Of a DNA stretch of 64,000 bases, positions 36,139 to 45,123 are shown piece by piece. Position numbers and translations under genes: made by a program. This DNA is from Algimonas ampicilliniresistens. Lineage in GTDB: Bacteria; Pseudomonadota; Alphaproteobacteria; Caulobacterales; Maricaulaceae. Each line of letters starts with the position of its first letter. The stretch's first letter is position 1. The notes under the pieces are model-generated. The model was not told the origin of the DNA, searched no databases, and saw only the letters and a list, made by a program, of their open reading frames with translations. The stretch covers positions 248,001 to 312,000 of the forward strand of contig NZ_BSNK01000001.1 of assembly GCF_030159955.1 (NCBI RefSeq), written 5' to 3'.

Positions 36139-38652
36139 ATGAAATATACAGAGAATTTCCGCCAAATCGCTTTAGTCACAGCTTCGGTTTTCATCCTGAC
36201 AGCGTGTGCGCCGGCGCAATCGGATGTGGTCACGACAGAAATTGACGTCTCATCATCGGACGTTAGCGTCATCCATCCTGAGAAGTGGCCAGAGATTATA
36301 ACGGCCGCATTGGACCCTGCTGTGGAGGCGAGAGTCGACACTATTCTTACCAAAATGACCCTAGAGCAAAAAGTTGGTCAGGTTATCCAAGGTGATACAA
36401 ACTCTTTGACGCCGGAAGACGTCAAAAACTATCGACTGGGCTCTGTTCTCAGTGGCGGGAATTCCGCGCCGGGTGACAAGCCTTATGCTGGAACACAGGC
36501 GTGGCTGGATGCGGCAGATTCATATTTCGAGGCCTCTCTCGATCCTGAAGGGGTTGAGATCGCTATTCCTATTATCTGGGGTATTGATGCCGTGCACGGC
36601 CACACAAATCTGATCGGCGGGATTGTCTTCCCACATAATATTGGTCTGGGCGCAGCAAATGATCCCGACCTGATCCGGCGAATTTCGGAAGTCACAGCGA
36701 CTGAACTCAATATATCTGGGCATGATTGGACCTTCGCGCCAACATTGGCTGTCCCGCAAAATGATCGTTGGGGACGAGGTTATGAGGGCTTTTCCGAAGA
36801 TCCAGAAATCGTGAAATCTTATGGCGGCATGATTGTTGAGGGTTTGCAGGGTGAGCTCGGATCAGACGGCTTTATGGGGCCGGGTAAGGTGATCTCGACG
36901 GCCAAACATTTCTTAGGCGATGGCGGCACTGAGAACGGTGTGGATCAGGGTGATGCCCGTATCAGCGAAGAAGAGCTGCGGGATATCCATCTGCCTGGTT
37001 ATGAGACCGCGATTGCTGCGGGTGCCCAATCCGTCATGGCGAGTTTTTCGTCTTGGCAGGGTCAGCCCATGCATGGACAAAAAGCACTCATGACAGACGT
37101 CCTCAAAGGGCGGATGAATTTTCAGGGCTTTGTTGTCGGGGATTGGAATGGCCACGCGCTCATTCCCGATTGCACGGCGACCGATTGTCCGCAGTCTCTG
37201 AATGCGGGGCTAGACATGTATATGGCGCCGGACAGCTGGAAAGGCCTTTACGAGTCGACCCTGACCCATGTGAAGTCGGGACGTATTCCGATGGAGCGTT
37301 TAGATGATGCTGTGCGACGCATTCTGCGCGCGAAAGTTAACTCTGGCATTTTTGATAAGCCAAAACCTAGCTTGCGGCCGCTCGCTGGCAATGAGGCGCT
37401 GCTCGGGTCGGATGAGCACCGGAATATCGCACGTGAAGCTGTGCGGAAGTCGATGGTCCTGCTTAAGAATAATGACGGGACATTACCCCTGTCACCGAGC
37501 GCCAATATTCATGTCGTTGGTGCAGGCGCAGACAGTATTACGAAACTGGCCGGTGGGTGGACGCTCTCTTGGCAGGGACGGGATCACGTCAATAGTGACT
37601 TCCCGAATGGTGAGTCGTTTCTGAGCGCCCTGAAACGAGAAGCTGAAAAAGCCGGAGGTCGGGTAACGTTCGACGCATCAGGCGAAACGACTCCTGACGG
37701 TACAGACGTCATCGTCGCTGTTTATGGTGAAGATCCCTATGCGGAATTCCAAGGCGACCGGGAAAATGTAGATTTCGTCCCAAATGACTTCGATACGGAC
37801 CTGCTAGGTACTTACAAGGATGCAGGCTTATCGGTTGTCTCAGTGTTCATTTCGGGCCGGCCTTTATGGGCTAACCCTGAGATCAACGATTCAGATGCAT
37901 TCGTGGCAGCTTGGTTGCCCGGGAGCGAGCCCGCAGGGATCACCGATCTATTGTTCCAGACGGAAGCGGATTACGATTTCACTGGCCGTCTGTCATTCTC
38001 ATGGCCGAAGCTTGCCACTCAGGTGCATCTGAATCCGCACCATGAAGGTTACGATCCTCTCTTTGAGTTAGGTTACGGCCTGTCTCTCAATGACACCGTC
38101 AGTATTGCTTCTTTATCCGAAGAGAGCGGTGTCAGCGCAGATATTGGTGAGAAGGGCGTCTTCTTTGAAAAGGGCATGACGACACAACCATGGCGCTTGG
38201 CGGTCAACGGCTCGACAGTTGATCTGCCGTTCCGTGAAGGCGGCGTTGAAGTGATGGCTTATGATAAATCCGCTCAGGAAGATTCGCTCAGATTGACATT
38301 CTCCGATGCCGAATCGACCTTCTCGATCGCGTCGGGCTATCCGCTCGATTATGCGCGCGAAGCGAATGGCGCGATGGAGCTGTCTTTCATGTCAAAATCT
38401 CTGTCCGGACCAACGACCGTACAGATTGGCGCTGGGTGTATTGACCTGAATGGCTGCGATAACTTCCACGCTGTTGCTCTGGAATCCGACTGGTCCGAGA
38501 CGCGAATTTCCCTGCGTTGCGCGACCAAAAAGGGTGTTGATCTTCAGTATATGAAGAACGCCTTCACGGTTCTGGGCGAGCCGGGACTCGAGATGGCTGT
38601 TGCTGATGTGAAGCTCAAGCAGGAAAGCTCAGACTCGATCCGTTGCGACTAA
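36139..38652 (+). CDS. Glycoside hydrolase family 3 lipoprotein (exo-beta-glucosidase type)
   Basis: An 837-residue lipoprotein (LTAC, lipid cysteine at residue 23). The GH3 N-terminal domain has MTLEQKVGQ, the substrate motif KHF (K256-H257) and the nucleophile D335 in GFVVGDWNGH; the C-terminal GH3 domain follows. An extra beta-rich module of about 170 residues after residue 660 resembles the ExoP-type C-terminal domain. It probably removes beta-linked glucose from oligosaccharides at the periplasmic or outer face. It heads a glycan-uptake locus with the receptor gene and has an operator upstream. Confidence 0.92.
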   Translation: MKYTENFRQIALVTASVFILTACAPAQSDVVTTEIDVSSSDVSVIHPEKWPEIITAALDPAVEARVDTILTKMTLEQKVGQVIQGDTNSLTPEDVKNYRLGSVLSGGNSAPGDKPYAGTQAWLDAADSYFEASLDPEGVEIAIPIIWGIDAVHGHTNLIGGIVFPHNIGLGAANDPDLIRRISEVTATELNISGHDWTFAPTLAVPQNDRWGRGYEGFSEDPEIVKSYGGMIVEGLQGELGSDGFMGPGKVISTAKHFLGDGGTENGVDQGDARISEEELRDIHLPGYETAIAAGAQSVMASFSSWQGQPMHGQKALMTDVLKGRMNFQGFVVGDWNGHALIPDCTATDCPQSLNAGLDMYMAPDSWKGLYESTLTHVKSGRIPMERLDDAVRRILRAKVNSGIFDKPKPSLRPLAGNEALLGSDEHRNIAREAVRKSMVLLKNNDGTLPLSPSANIHVVGAGADSITKLAGGWTLSWQGRDHVNSDFPNGESFLSALKREAEKAGGRVTFDASGETTPDGTDVIVAVYGEDPYAEFQGDRENVDFVPNDFDTDLLGTYKDAGLSVVSVFISGRPLWANPEINDSDAFVAAWLPGSEPAGITDLLFQTEADYDFTGRLSFSWPKLATQVHLNPHHEGYDPLFELGYGLSLNDTVSIASLSEESGVSADIGEKGVFFEKGMTTQPWRLAVNGSTVDLPFREGGVEVMAYDKSAQEDSLRLTFSDAESTFSIASGYPLDYAREANGAMELSFMSKSLSGPTTVQIGAGCIDLNGCDNFHAVALESDWSETRISLRCATKKGVDLQYMKNAFTVLGEPGLEMAVADVKLKQESSDSIRCD

Positions 38653-38670
38653 ACAGCGCGAAAATGGACA

Positions 38671-38696
38671 GGAATGTGACAAATACGTCACATTCC
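38671..38696. terminator. Perfect hairpin after the GH3 gene
   Basis: Arms GGAATGTGAC and GTCACATTCC pair perfectly over 10 bp around an AAATAC loop, 18 bp after the GH3 stop. There is no T tract, so it may be a weak terminator, an mRNA-stabilising stem or an operator. The TGTGA/TCACA halves are eight bases apart, not the six of a Crp site. Confidence 0.45.
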
Positions 38697-38759
38697 ACAG
38701 TCGAGTTGCAAGTTTTTGTTGAATATCAATTGACATCAAAACGGTCATGTGGCGGTAAG

Positions 38760-38811
38760 AATGTTAGCGGTAACTTTTTTACCGTTTGAGGGTAAATGTT
38801 AGCGGTAACTT
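38760..38811. promoter_or_regulatory. Two identical LacI-type operators before the TonB receptor gene
   Basis: The 17-bp sequence AATGTTAGCGGTAACTT occurs at 38760-38776 and again at 38795-38811, 35 bp apart centre to centre. Its core GTTA-GCGG-TAAC is a palindrome with TAAC/GTTA arms, the pattern of LacI-family operators. A TTGACA hexamer lies upstream at 38730-38735. Two helically spaced sites fit repression by looping or cooperative binding. Confidence 0.65.
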
Positions 38812-38891
38812 AACTGCCGCAGAAGACGAAAACTACATCGGCACATCCGGACTCACAGAATAGTCGGAGTGTCATCCTAGGGGAGGTTTCT

Positions 38892-41800
38892 TTGAAAGAC
38901 GCTGTCAATAATCGTGCGAGTTTGCCTAATCAGCTACTCATGTCTGGCGCTACGGCGCTCGCAATGGTGTTCATGGCACCGCAAGCCTTCGCGCAAGATG
39001 CACCGGGTGCAGACACAACTAGTGTCGCCGACGATGAAGATCTCGACGAAGTTGTAGCCACCGGTATCCGCCAAGCCCTGAAAGCGGCTCGGGACCTAAA
39101 GCGCGACGCCGATACAGCTGTCGATTCAATTACGGCATCGGATGTCTCAACATTGCCTGACTTGTCCGTCGCAGAAGCCTTGGCCCGTATTCCGGGCGTG
39201 GTTGTTCAGCGCTTTAGCCTAGGCGGCAGTGAAGGCGACTTCCCGTCCCCAGAGGGTGGCGGCAACCTGATCCGAGGTCTGACACTGGTTCGCTCCGAAT
39301 TTAATAGCCGAGACACATTTTCTGCGAATGGTGGTCGTTCACTCGACTTTGGTACTGTGCCTCCGGAACTGATCGGTGCGGTTGATGTCTATAAGAACAC
39401 GTCGGCTGACCTGATCGAAGGCGGTATTGGCGGTTCGATCAATCTACGGACACTTGAGCCATTTGACAAAAGTGGTCCGTTGGCCGTGGTTACGCTCGAC
39501 GGGACCTACACCGATCTGCGCGATGAGGTCAGTCCTGACTTCAGTGTCATTGTCGGCAATCGCTGGGACGTCAATGGTGGTGAATTCGGCTTGCTAGGGT
39601 CTTTCTCCTCATCCGAACTGAAATCTGACCTTCATGGTTTCCAAGTCGGTCAACTGACACCGATTCCCAACGGAGCAGAGACAATTGCGGTTCCGGGTGG
39701 CTTCCAACTTCGGACGAACGAAGTCGATCGAAAGCGTGACAGCTATTATGTGGCCAGCCAATTCCGTAACGATAGTGGTGATTTTCAGCTAACGGCTAAA
39801 GCTGCCCGCATTGAAAATGATACATCCAGTGATGAGCGCACTTTAGAGTGGTTCACAGATGGTGAGATGTGGTTTCAGACGTCAGTGACAGGGCTTACGA
39901 CGACACCATTCACATCGCCAGGCCTCCCACAATGTAACGGCAACAATGACCCGACACCGGCCAACCCGACTTGTGAACAGACTCAAGCGGTAACAGGCCT
40001 TTATGAATCAGGGTTGATATCGAACAGTCTACGCGACTGGACAGGGGCCCGCGGTGCGAACTTCACCAATCTGGGTATTCACCAAGAGGATCGGTCTACA
40101 ACAGACGATATGAGCGTCAATATTAAGTGGCGTCCAGCTGATCAGTGGTATGTCAATCTTGATGCACACCGCACGACAGCGACGTTTAATCGTGAGCGCC
40201 TTTGGGTGGGGTCTAGGTTCTTCTCAGATTTCTCGATCGTTCCAGATCTCGATAATCCACGTGTCGAGCTGACTTTAGATCCAACAAACAATCCGAGCAA
40301 TCGGGCCGGGACAGGGGCACCATCGAGTAGTTCCCTTGCGGATCCGTCAAACGCGTTTCTATTGTTCTCAGCCGACGAGTTTCAAGATAATGAAGGCGAA
40401 ATGGTCGCCATCGCTGGTGATGTTGAATATGAATTCGACAATGATGGCTGGTTCGACTCGATTAAATTCGGCGCCCGATTTGCTGATCGGGATCAGATCA
40501 ATCGGTCGGCCGGTTTGAACTGGGCTGCAGTCGCGCCGCCATGGGCGGGCGGGGGCTATTTGCCATTCTCTGAGTTGGCCACACCAACTTTTGAAACAGT
40601 TGATTTCTCGGACTTCTTCCGTGGCGATGTTGTACAAGGCAATAATACGTCGGTGATTTTCGCGGACCGCGCCCTGATCTCGAACTATGATGCTTGGGTT
40701 AACGTCGTGCAGAGCGATCCGCTCATCACTAACCCTACGACGGGACTAAATCCTGACTGGCGTCCGCTTCGTGAAAATGGCGTTGTCGATTATAATGGAC
40801 GTGGTTCAATCGGTGATGTGACCGAAAAGACTTATAATCTCTATGGTCGTCTGGATTTCGGCAACGAGTTCGATAATGGGATGTCGATCGATGGTAATAT
40901 CGGGCTCCGTTATACAAAAGCCGATGTTTCGGGACAGGGCGGTCTCGATTATATCAATAACGATGATTCTGGTGTTCCGGGACAGCGCCCTTCTGACTTT
41001 AGTCCAGAAGCTGTCGCCTTCCTAGCGCAAGAATCGATTGAGCGAACTGGAACGTTCAGTTCTGATGAACGCTGGCTCCCATCGCTGAACGTCAAATGGA
41101 ATCTCAATGATGAGTCATTGATCCGGTTCGCGGTCAGTAAAAATATTACGCGGCCGAGAATCGATCAGCTTCGAGGTGATCAGTCTGCGAATGGAGCCTT
41201 CCGCTTCGTGAGTAATAATGATCCAGCGATCCCCCCGGATCAGCGGATTACGGATATTATTCTCAACCAGATCAATATCTTTGGTGGTAATCCGGATCTT
41301 AAGCCAATTCTGGCGACAAATTATGACTTGTCGTACGAATATTACTTCGGTGATGAGAACTCTCTGACGTTCTCGGCTTTCCGGAAAGACATTAAAAACA
41401 ACATTATCTACGGGTCACAAACTCTAGATACTGTAACGCTTGATGGCCGCGAAGTCGCGATCGTGTTCAATGGCGACATCAACCAAGATGAGGCTGAGTT
41501 GCAGGGTATCGAGATTGCTTACCAGCAGTTCTACGATAACCTTCCGGGCTTGCTTTCTAATCTGGGTCTTCAGGCCAACTATACCTATGTCGATGCTGAG
41601 ACGAATGCCCCAGCACCGGTTGCGGATGCAGATGGCGATGGCACCCCGGATAGTTTCGAGCGGATCTTCCGTTACGGTGTGAACAACTTCTTGGGTCTGT
41701 CAGAACATTCCGCCAATATTATCGGTATTTATCAAGACGATAAGTTGGAAATGCGTCTCGCCTATAACTGGCGTTCAGAGTATCTGAGTTCCTATCGGGA

Positions 41801-42023
41801 CTTCGTGACTGGGAACCCGATCTTCCAAGAGGATCGCGGCTATTTGGATGGCTCGTTGAAGTATGACTTCAACGATAACCTCCAGTTCCGGCTTCAGGTC
41901 GCAAACATTCTGGATACGAAAGCGAAAGCGACGCAGCAGATTGATGAGACGGGACAGAGATTTGCTCGGACCAGCTTTGTCGGCGATCGCCGGATCCGGT
42001 TCGGTCTTCGCTACCAGTTCTAG
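38892..42023 (+). CDS. TonB-dependent receptor of the Caulobacter/Xanthomonas glycan type
   Basis: A 1043-residue outer-membrane receptor that starts at TTG behind a strong GGGGAGG ribosome site. A signal peptide ends near QAFAQDA (about 35). Then come an acidic TonB-box region (DEDLDEVVATGIRQALKAARDLKRDADTAVDS typical of the TIGR01782 group), a plug domain and a large barrel ending IRFGLRYQF. Its DADGDGTPDSF loop (about 920) looks like a calcium-binding turn. Position between GH3 and halogenase-like genes, under LacI-type operators, indicates uptake of an oligosaccharide. A strong terminator follows. Confidence 0.93.
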   Translation: MKDAVNNRASLPNQLLMSGATALAMVFMAPQAFAQDAPGADTTSVADDEDLDEVVATGIRQALKAARDLKRDADTAVDSITASDVSTLPDLSVAEALARIPGVVVQRFSLGGSEGDFPSPEGGGNLIRGLTLVRSEFNSRDTFSANGGRSLDFGTVPPELIGAVDVYKNTSADLIEGGIGGSINLRTLEPFDKSGPLAVVTLDGTYTDLRDEVSPDFSVIVGNRWDVNGGEFGLLGSFSSSELKSDLHGFQVGQLTPIPNGAETIAVPGGFQLRTNEVDRKRDSYYVASQFRNDSGDFQLTAKAARIENDTSSDERTLEWFTDGEMWFQTSVTGLTTTPFTSPGLPQCNGNNDPTPANPTCEQTQAVTGLYESGLISNSLRDWTGARGANFTNLGIHQEDRSTTDDMSVNIKWRPADQWYVNLDAHRTTATFNRERLWVGSRFFSDFSIVPDLDNPRVELTLDPTNNPSNRAGTGAPSSSSLADPSNAFLLFSADEFQDNEGEMVAIAGDVEYEFDNDGWFDSIKFGARFADRDQINRSAGLNWAAVAPPWAGGGYLPFSELATPTFETVDFSDFFRGDVVQGNNTSVIFADRALISNYDAWVNVVQSDPLITNPTTGLNPDWRPLRENGVVDYNGRGSIGDVTEKTYNLYGRLDFGNEFDNGMSIDGNIGLRYTKADVSGQGGLDYINNDDSGVPGQRPSDFSPEAVAFLAQESIERTGTFSSDERWLPSLNVKWNLNDESLIRFAVSKNITRPRIDQLRGDQSANGAFRFVSNNDPAIPPDQRITDIILNQINIFGGNPDLKPILATNYDLSYEYYFGDENSLTFSAFRKDIKNNIIYGSQTLDTVTLDGREVAIVFNGDINQDEAELQGIEIAYQQFYDNLPGLLSNLGLQANYTYVDAETNAPAPVADADGDGTPDSFERIFRYGVNNFLGLSEHSANIIGIYQDDKLEMRLAYNWRSEYLSSYRDFVTGNPIFQEDRGYLDGSLKYDFNDNLQFRLQVANILDTKAKATQQIDETGQRFARTSFVGDRRIRFGLRYQF

Positions 42024-42044
42024 CGAAGGCTCATGAAATGAATG

Positions 42045-42071
42045 AAGGAGGGGTTCGCCCCTCCTTTTTTT
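42045..42071 (+). terminator. Strong Rho-independent terminator after the receptor gene
   Basis: GGAGGGG and CCCCTCC form a perfect seven-base stem with a stable TTCG loop, followed by seven T. It separates the receptor from the convergent halogenase-like operon. Confidence 0.92.
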
Positions 42072-42106
42072 ATGACGAAAAGACTGAGTTTATGGCTGGA
42101 GAACCG

Positions 42107-43612
42107 TTAGGCGCGGCAGTTCCCGTCAATAAAATCCTGATGGCTCGGCATCGACTCGAGGCATTTTGCCCACGTATTGCGGATCTGCGACATACGTTGG
42201 TTCAGCTCGTCATCGGGCATCATGTTAGCCAACGGATGATAGCGTTTCGGCACAAGTCCTTGCCCATGCATGACAGCGAGCCAGCTCATCTCTCCGAAAA
42301 TCTCATTGTCATGCCGGTATAGACGCGCATTCTCTTTGTAGATGGCGATCCGTTCTTTCAGAGAGTCTGGCAGCTCCATAGTCCGGCAATAGTTCCAGAA
42401 GGGACTGTCATCCCGGTCTGTCACGCAATAATGTAAAATGAGGAAGTCACGCACTTGCTCATATTCAAGCTGGGTTCGTCGATTATAATAATCAATATCC
42501 GCTTGGTTGAAGTGCTTATCCGGAAAGTTTGTCATCAGGCGAGCAATCGCCGTCTGGATCAGGTGGATAGAGGTGGATTCAAGCGGCTCAAGAAAACCTG
42601 CGGCCAAACCGAGGGAGATGACGTTCTTGTTCCAAGTCTGACGTCGCATACCTGTCTTGAAACGCAGGAAATTCGGTTCACCAATGGGCGTGCCCTCCAT
42701 GCCTTGATGCAGAATACCCAGCGCTACCTCGTCCGCCATATAATCGCTGCAATAGACATGACCATTGCCGGTTCGGGATTGAAGCGGAATGCGCCATTGC
42801 CAGCCCGCGGATTTAGCCGTGGCTTGCGTGTAAGGACGTGGCTCTCCGACATTTTCGCTGCCATGCGCGACGGCCCGGTTGCATGGTAGGAAACTCGACC
42901 AATCTTGATAGCCCGTTTTTAAGGTCTGCTCGATCAGCAATCCTCTAAAGCCTGAGCAGTCAATGAAGAGCTCCCCATCATATGTCTCGCCGGTCTCAGT
43001 CGTGACGCTTTCGACGAAGCCTGTCTCTGAATTCTGCTGAACCGTTTCGATTTTTCCTTCCGTCCGAATAACGCCTAGGCTTTCGGCGAAATCCCGCATG
43101 AACTTCGCATAGAGGCTAGCATCAAATTGAAAGGCGTAAGTGATGGTGCTGAGCGGCGAGTTCGCAAGATTGATCGGACGTTGGAACTTCCCAGCATTGG
43201 CTGCGAGAATTTGTAGATTGTAATCATCGATAGGCGGGACGTGCCCGTTGCGGGCATGGCGGAGCCAGAAATGATGGAAGTGAAGGCCTTCCATGCTTAG
43301 CCCATAGGGTCCGAAAGAGTGGATATACCGTTCGCCGAGATGGCCCCAATCGTTGAATTCAATGCCGAGCTTGAAGGTGGCATTTGTCTTGCGGACGAAA
43401 TCGTCTTCCTTCAATCCAAGGAGGCGGTTGAAATAGAGAATATGAGGGATAGTCGCTTCACCGACCCCGACTGTTCCAATTTTCTCGGATTCGATCAGCT
43501 GGATCTGAATCTCATTGCTTTTGAGTAAACGCGATAGTGCTGCGGCAACCATCCAGCCTGCAGTCCCACCGCCGACAATGACGATTTTTCTGATATCCGT
43601 ATCTGCCAGCAT
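42107..43612 (-). CDS. Tryptophan-halogenase-like flavoprotein (paralogue 4 in operon order)
   Basis: A 501-residue FAD-dependent protein of the tryptophan-halogenase family. It has the FAD motif IVGGGTAGWM near the N-terminus, the catalytic-type lysine in NATFKLGIEF, the WxWxIP halogenase motif in GWQWRIP and the PLEST motif near FLEPLESTSIHLIQ. The ATG at 43612 shares a base with the preceding stop. A flavin reductase is not encoded nearby. In glycan loci of this kind the true substrate is not known, so halogenation is not certain. Confidence 0.88.
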   Translation of the reverse strand: MLADTDIRKIVIVGGGTAGWMVAAALSRLLKSNEIQIQLIESEKIGTVGVGEATIPHILYFNRLLGLKEDDFVRKTNATFKLGIEFNDWGHLGERYIHSFGPYGLSMEGLHFHHFWLRHARNGHVPPIDDYNLQILAANAGKFQRPINLANSPLSTITYAFQFDASLYAKFMRDFAESLGVIRTEGKIETVQQNSETGFVESVTTETGETYDGELFIDCSGFRGLLIEQTLKTGYQDWSSFLPCNRAVAHGSENVGEPRPYTQATAKSAGWQWRIPLQSRTGNGHVYCSDYMADEVALGILHQGMEGTPIGEPNFLRFKTGMRRQTWNKNVISLGLAAGFLEPLESTSIHLIQTAIARLMTNFPDKHFNQADIDYYNRRTQLEYEQVRDFLILHYCVTDRDDSPFWNYCRTMELPDSLKERIAIYKENARLYRHDNEIFGEMSWLAVMHGQGLVPKRYHPLANMMPDDELNQRMSQIRNTWAKCLESMPSHQDFIDGNCRA

Positions 43613-45123
43613 TACGCATTCGCCGCTTTGCAATATTGATCAATAAAGGCTGAATGAGTCGGCATTTTTGCTGCCGCGTCAACCATCGCCCTGTTCATGG
43701 AGTTCAAGCTGTGACTAATCTGCTCGTCTCGCAAGGTTGAAACAATCGGATCGCAGATCTCAGGGATAATATTTTGTCCCAGCATTACAGCAACCCAGCT
43801 TGGGCGAGAGAAAAGCTCGTCCTCGTATCGGAAAACGCGTCCGGCTTTCTGAAAGAGCTCGATCTTATGTTGCAAACTATCGGGAATACTCATGGTCCGA
43901 CAGTAATTCCAGAACGGACTGTCGTCGCGTTCCGTGGCGCAATAATGCAGTATGATAAAATCGCGCACTTGATCGAATTGCTGTCGCATCTGGCGATTAT
44001 ATTCATTCACCACAACAGGTGGAAAAGACCCATCTGGGAAGAGGGTTATAAACTTGCTGATGCCCATCTGGATCAGATAGAGCGATGTCGATTCCAATGG
44101 CTCCAGAAAGCCAGAGGACAGCCCGATCCCAACACAGTTTTTGTGCCAAAACTCTTCCAAGCGACCTGTTGTAAATCGCAAGGTACGGGCGTCACTTATT
44201 GGTTTGCCGTCAAGACCGCCCATGAGAATATCATGCGCCGCATCGTCAGCCATGAAATCCGAGCTATAAATGTGACCATTTCCGGTTCGGGTTTGGGTTG
44301 GGATGCGCCATTGCCAGCCAGCGGACTTAGCGGTTGAGACGGTGTAAGGCGGTGGTGGGCCGACATGCTCGCACGCGACTGTCTGGGCGGAATTGCAAGG
44401 GAGCCAATGACTCCAATCCTGGAAGCCCACGTCGAGAGTCTGGCGCATCAACAGGGCGCGGAATCCACTGCAATCAAAGAAGAAATCCCCTTCGATTGTC
44501 TGGCCATTCTCCAAAATCAACGTTTGAATGTGGCCAGTTTCGGGGGTCAAGTTTACAGACTCAACTTTCCCTTCAGTGCGGATAACGCCGCGCGTTTCCG
44601 CATATTGCCTGAGGAATTGCGCATATCGAGTTGCGTTGAAATGATAGGCGTAGCGGATGTGCGACAGCACTGATTTCGGGTTCTCATGTGGATGACAAAA
44701 CTTGCCTGCCTTCCCTGCGATGGCACAGAGGCTATAATCCTGAATGGGATGATTGCTGCCACCTTGATGAGCGCGCAGCCAATATTGATGGAAGTCGATA
44801 CCCTGCATATCGGCGCCGTGTTCGCCAAAGGGATGAAAATATCGGTCCCCTTTGCGACCCCAATCAGCAAACTCGATGCCCAATTTGAACGTGGCTTGGG
44901 TCGCTTTCATGAAGTCTGCTTCGCGGATACCCAGCATCCGGTTGAAATTCATCATGTCGGGAATGGTGGCTTCGCCGACACCGACGGTTCCGATCTGCTC
45001 AGACTCGACCAGTGTGATTTGAGTGTTCTCGGAATCCAGCATGCTGGATAGAGCGGCGGCCGTCATCCAGCCCGCCGACCCACCGCCGACAATGACGAGG
45101 CGTTTCAGTCGGGCATCAGCCAT
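43612..45123 (-). CDS. Tryptophan-halogenase-like flavoprotein (paralogue 3)
   Basis: A 503-residue paralogue of its neighbours. It keeps IVGGGSAGWM, the lysine in QATFKLGIEF, GWQWRIP and FLEPLESTSLYLIQ, so the active-site frame looks complete. It overlaps the previous gene by eight bases and the next by one, in a tightly packed operon. The family uses FADH2, O2 and halide to make hypohalous acid that a lysine directs to an aromatic ring. The actual substrate in this sugar-uptake locus is unknown. Confidence 0.88.
   Translation of the reverse strand: MADARLKRLVIVGGGSAGWMTAAALSSMLDSENTQITLVESEQIGTVGVGEATIPDMMNFNRMLGIREADFMKATQATFKLGIEFADWGRKGDRYFHPFGEHGADMQGIDFHQYWLRAHQGGSNHPIQDYSLCAIAGKAGKFCHPHENPKSVLSHIRYAYHFNATRYAQFLRQYAETRGVIRTEGKVESVNLTPETGHIQTLILENGQTIEGDFFFDCSGFRALLMRQTLDVGFQDWSHWLPCNSAQTVACEHVGPPPPYTVSTAKSAGWQWRIPTQTRTGNGHIYSSDFMADDAAHDILMGGLDGKPISDARTLRFTTGRLEEFWHKNCVGIGLSSGFLEPLESTSLYLIQMGISKFITLFPDGSFPPVVVNEYNRQMRQQFDQVRDFIILHYCATERDDSPFWNYCRTMSIPDSLQHKIELFQKAGRVFRYEDELFSRPSWVAVMLGQNIIPEICDPIVSTLRDEQISHSLNSMNRAMVDAAAKMPTHSAFIDQYCKAANA

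Noticed and set aside
38671-38696. A Crp operator in the hairpin after the GH3 gene
   Set aside because: The TGTGA and TCACA halves are eight bases apart; Crp sites need six. It is listed as a hairpin instead.
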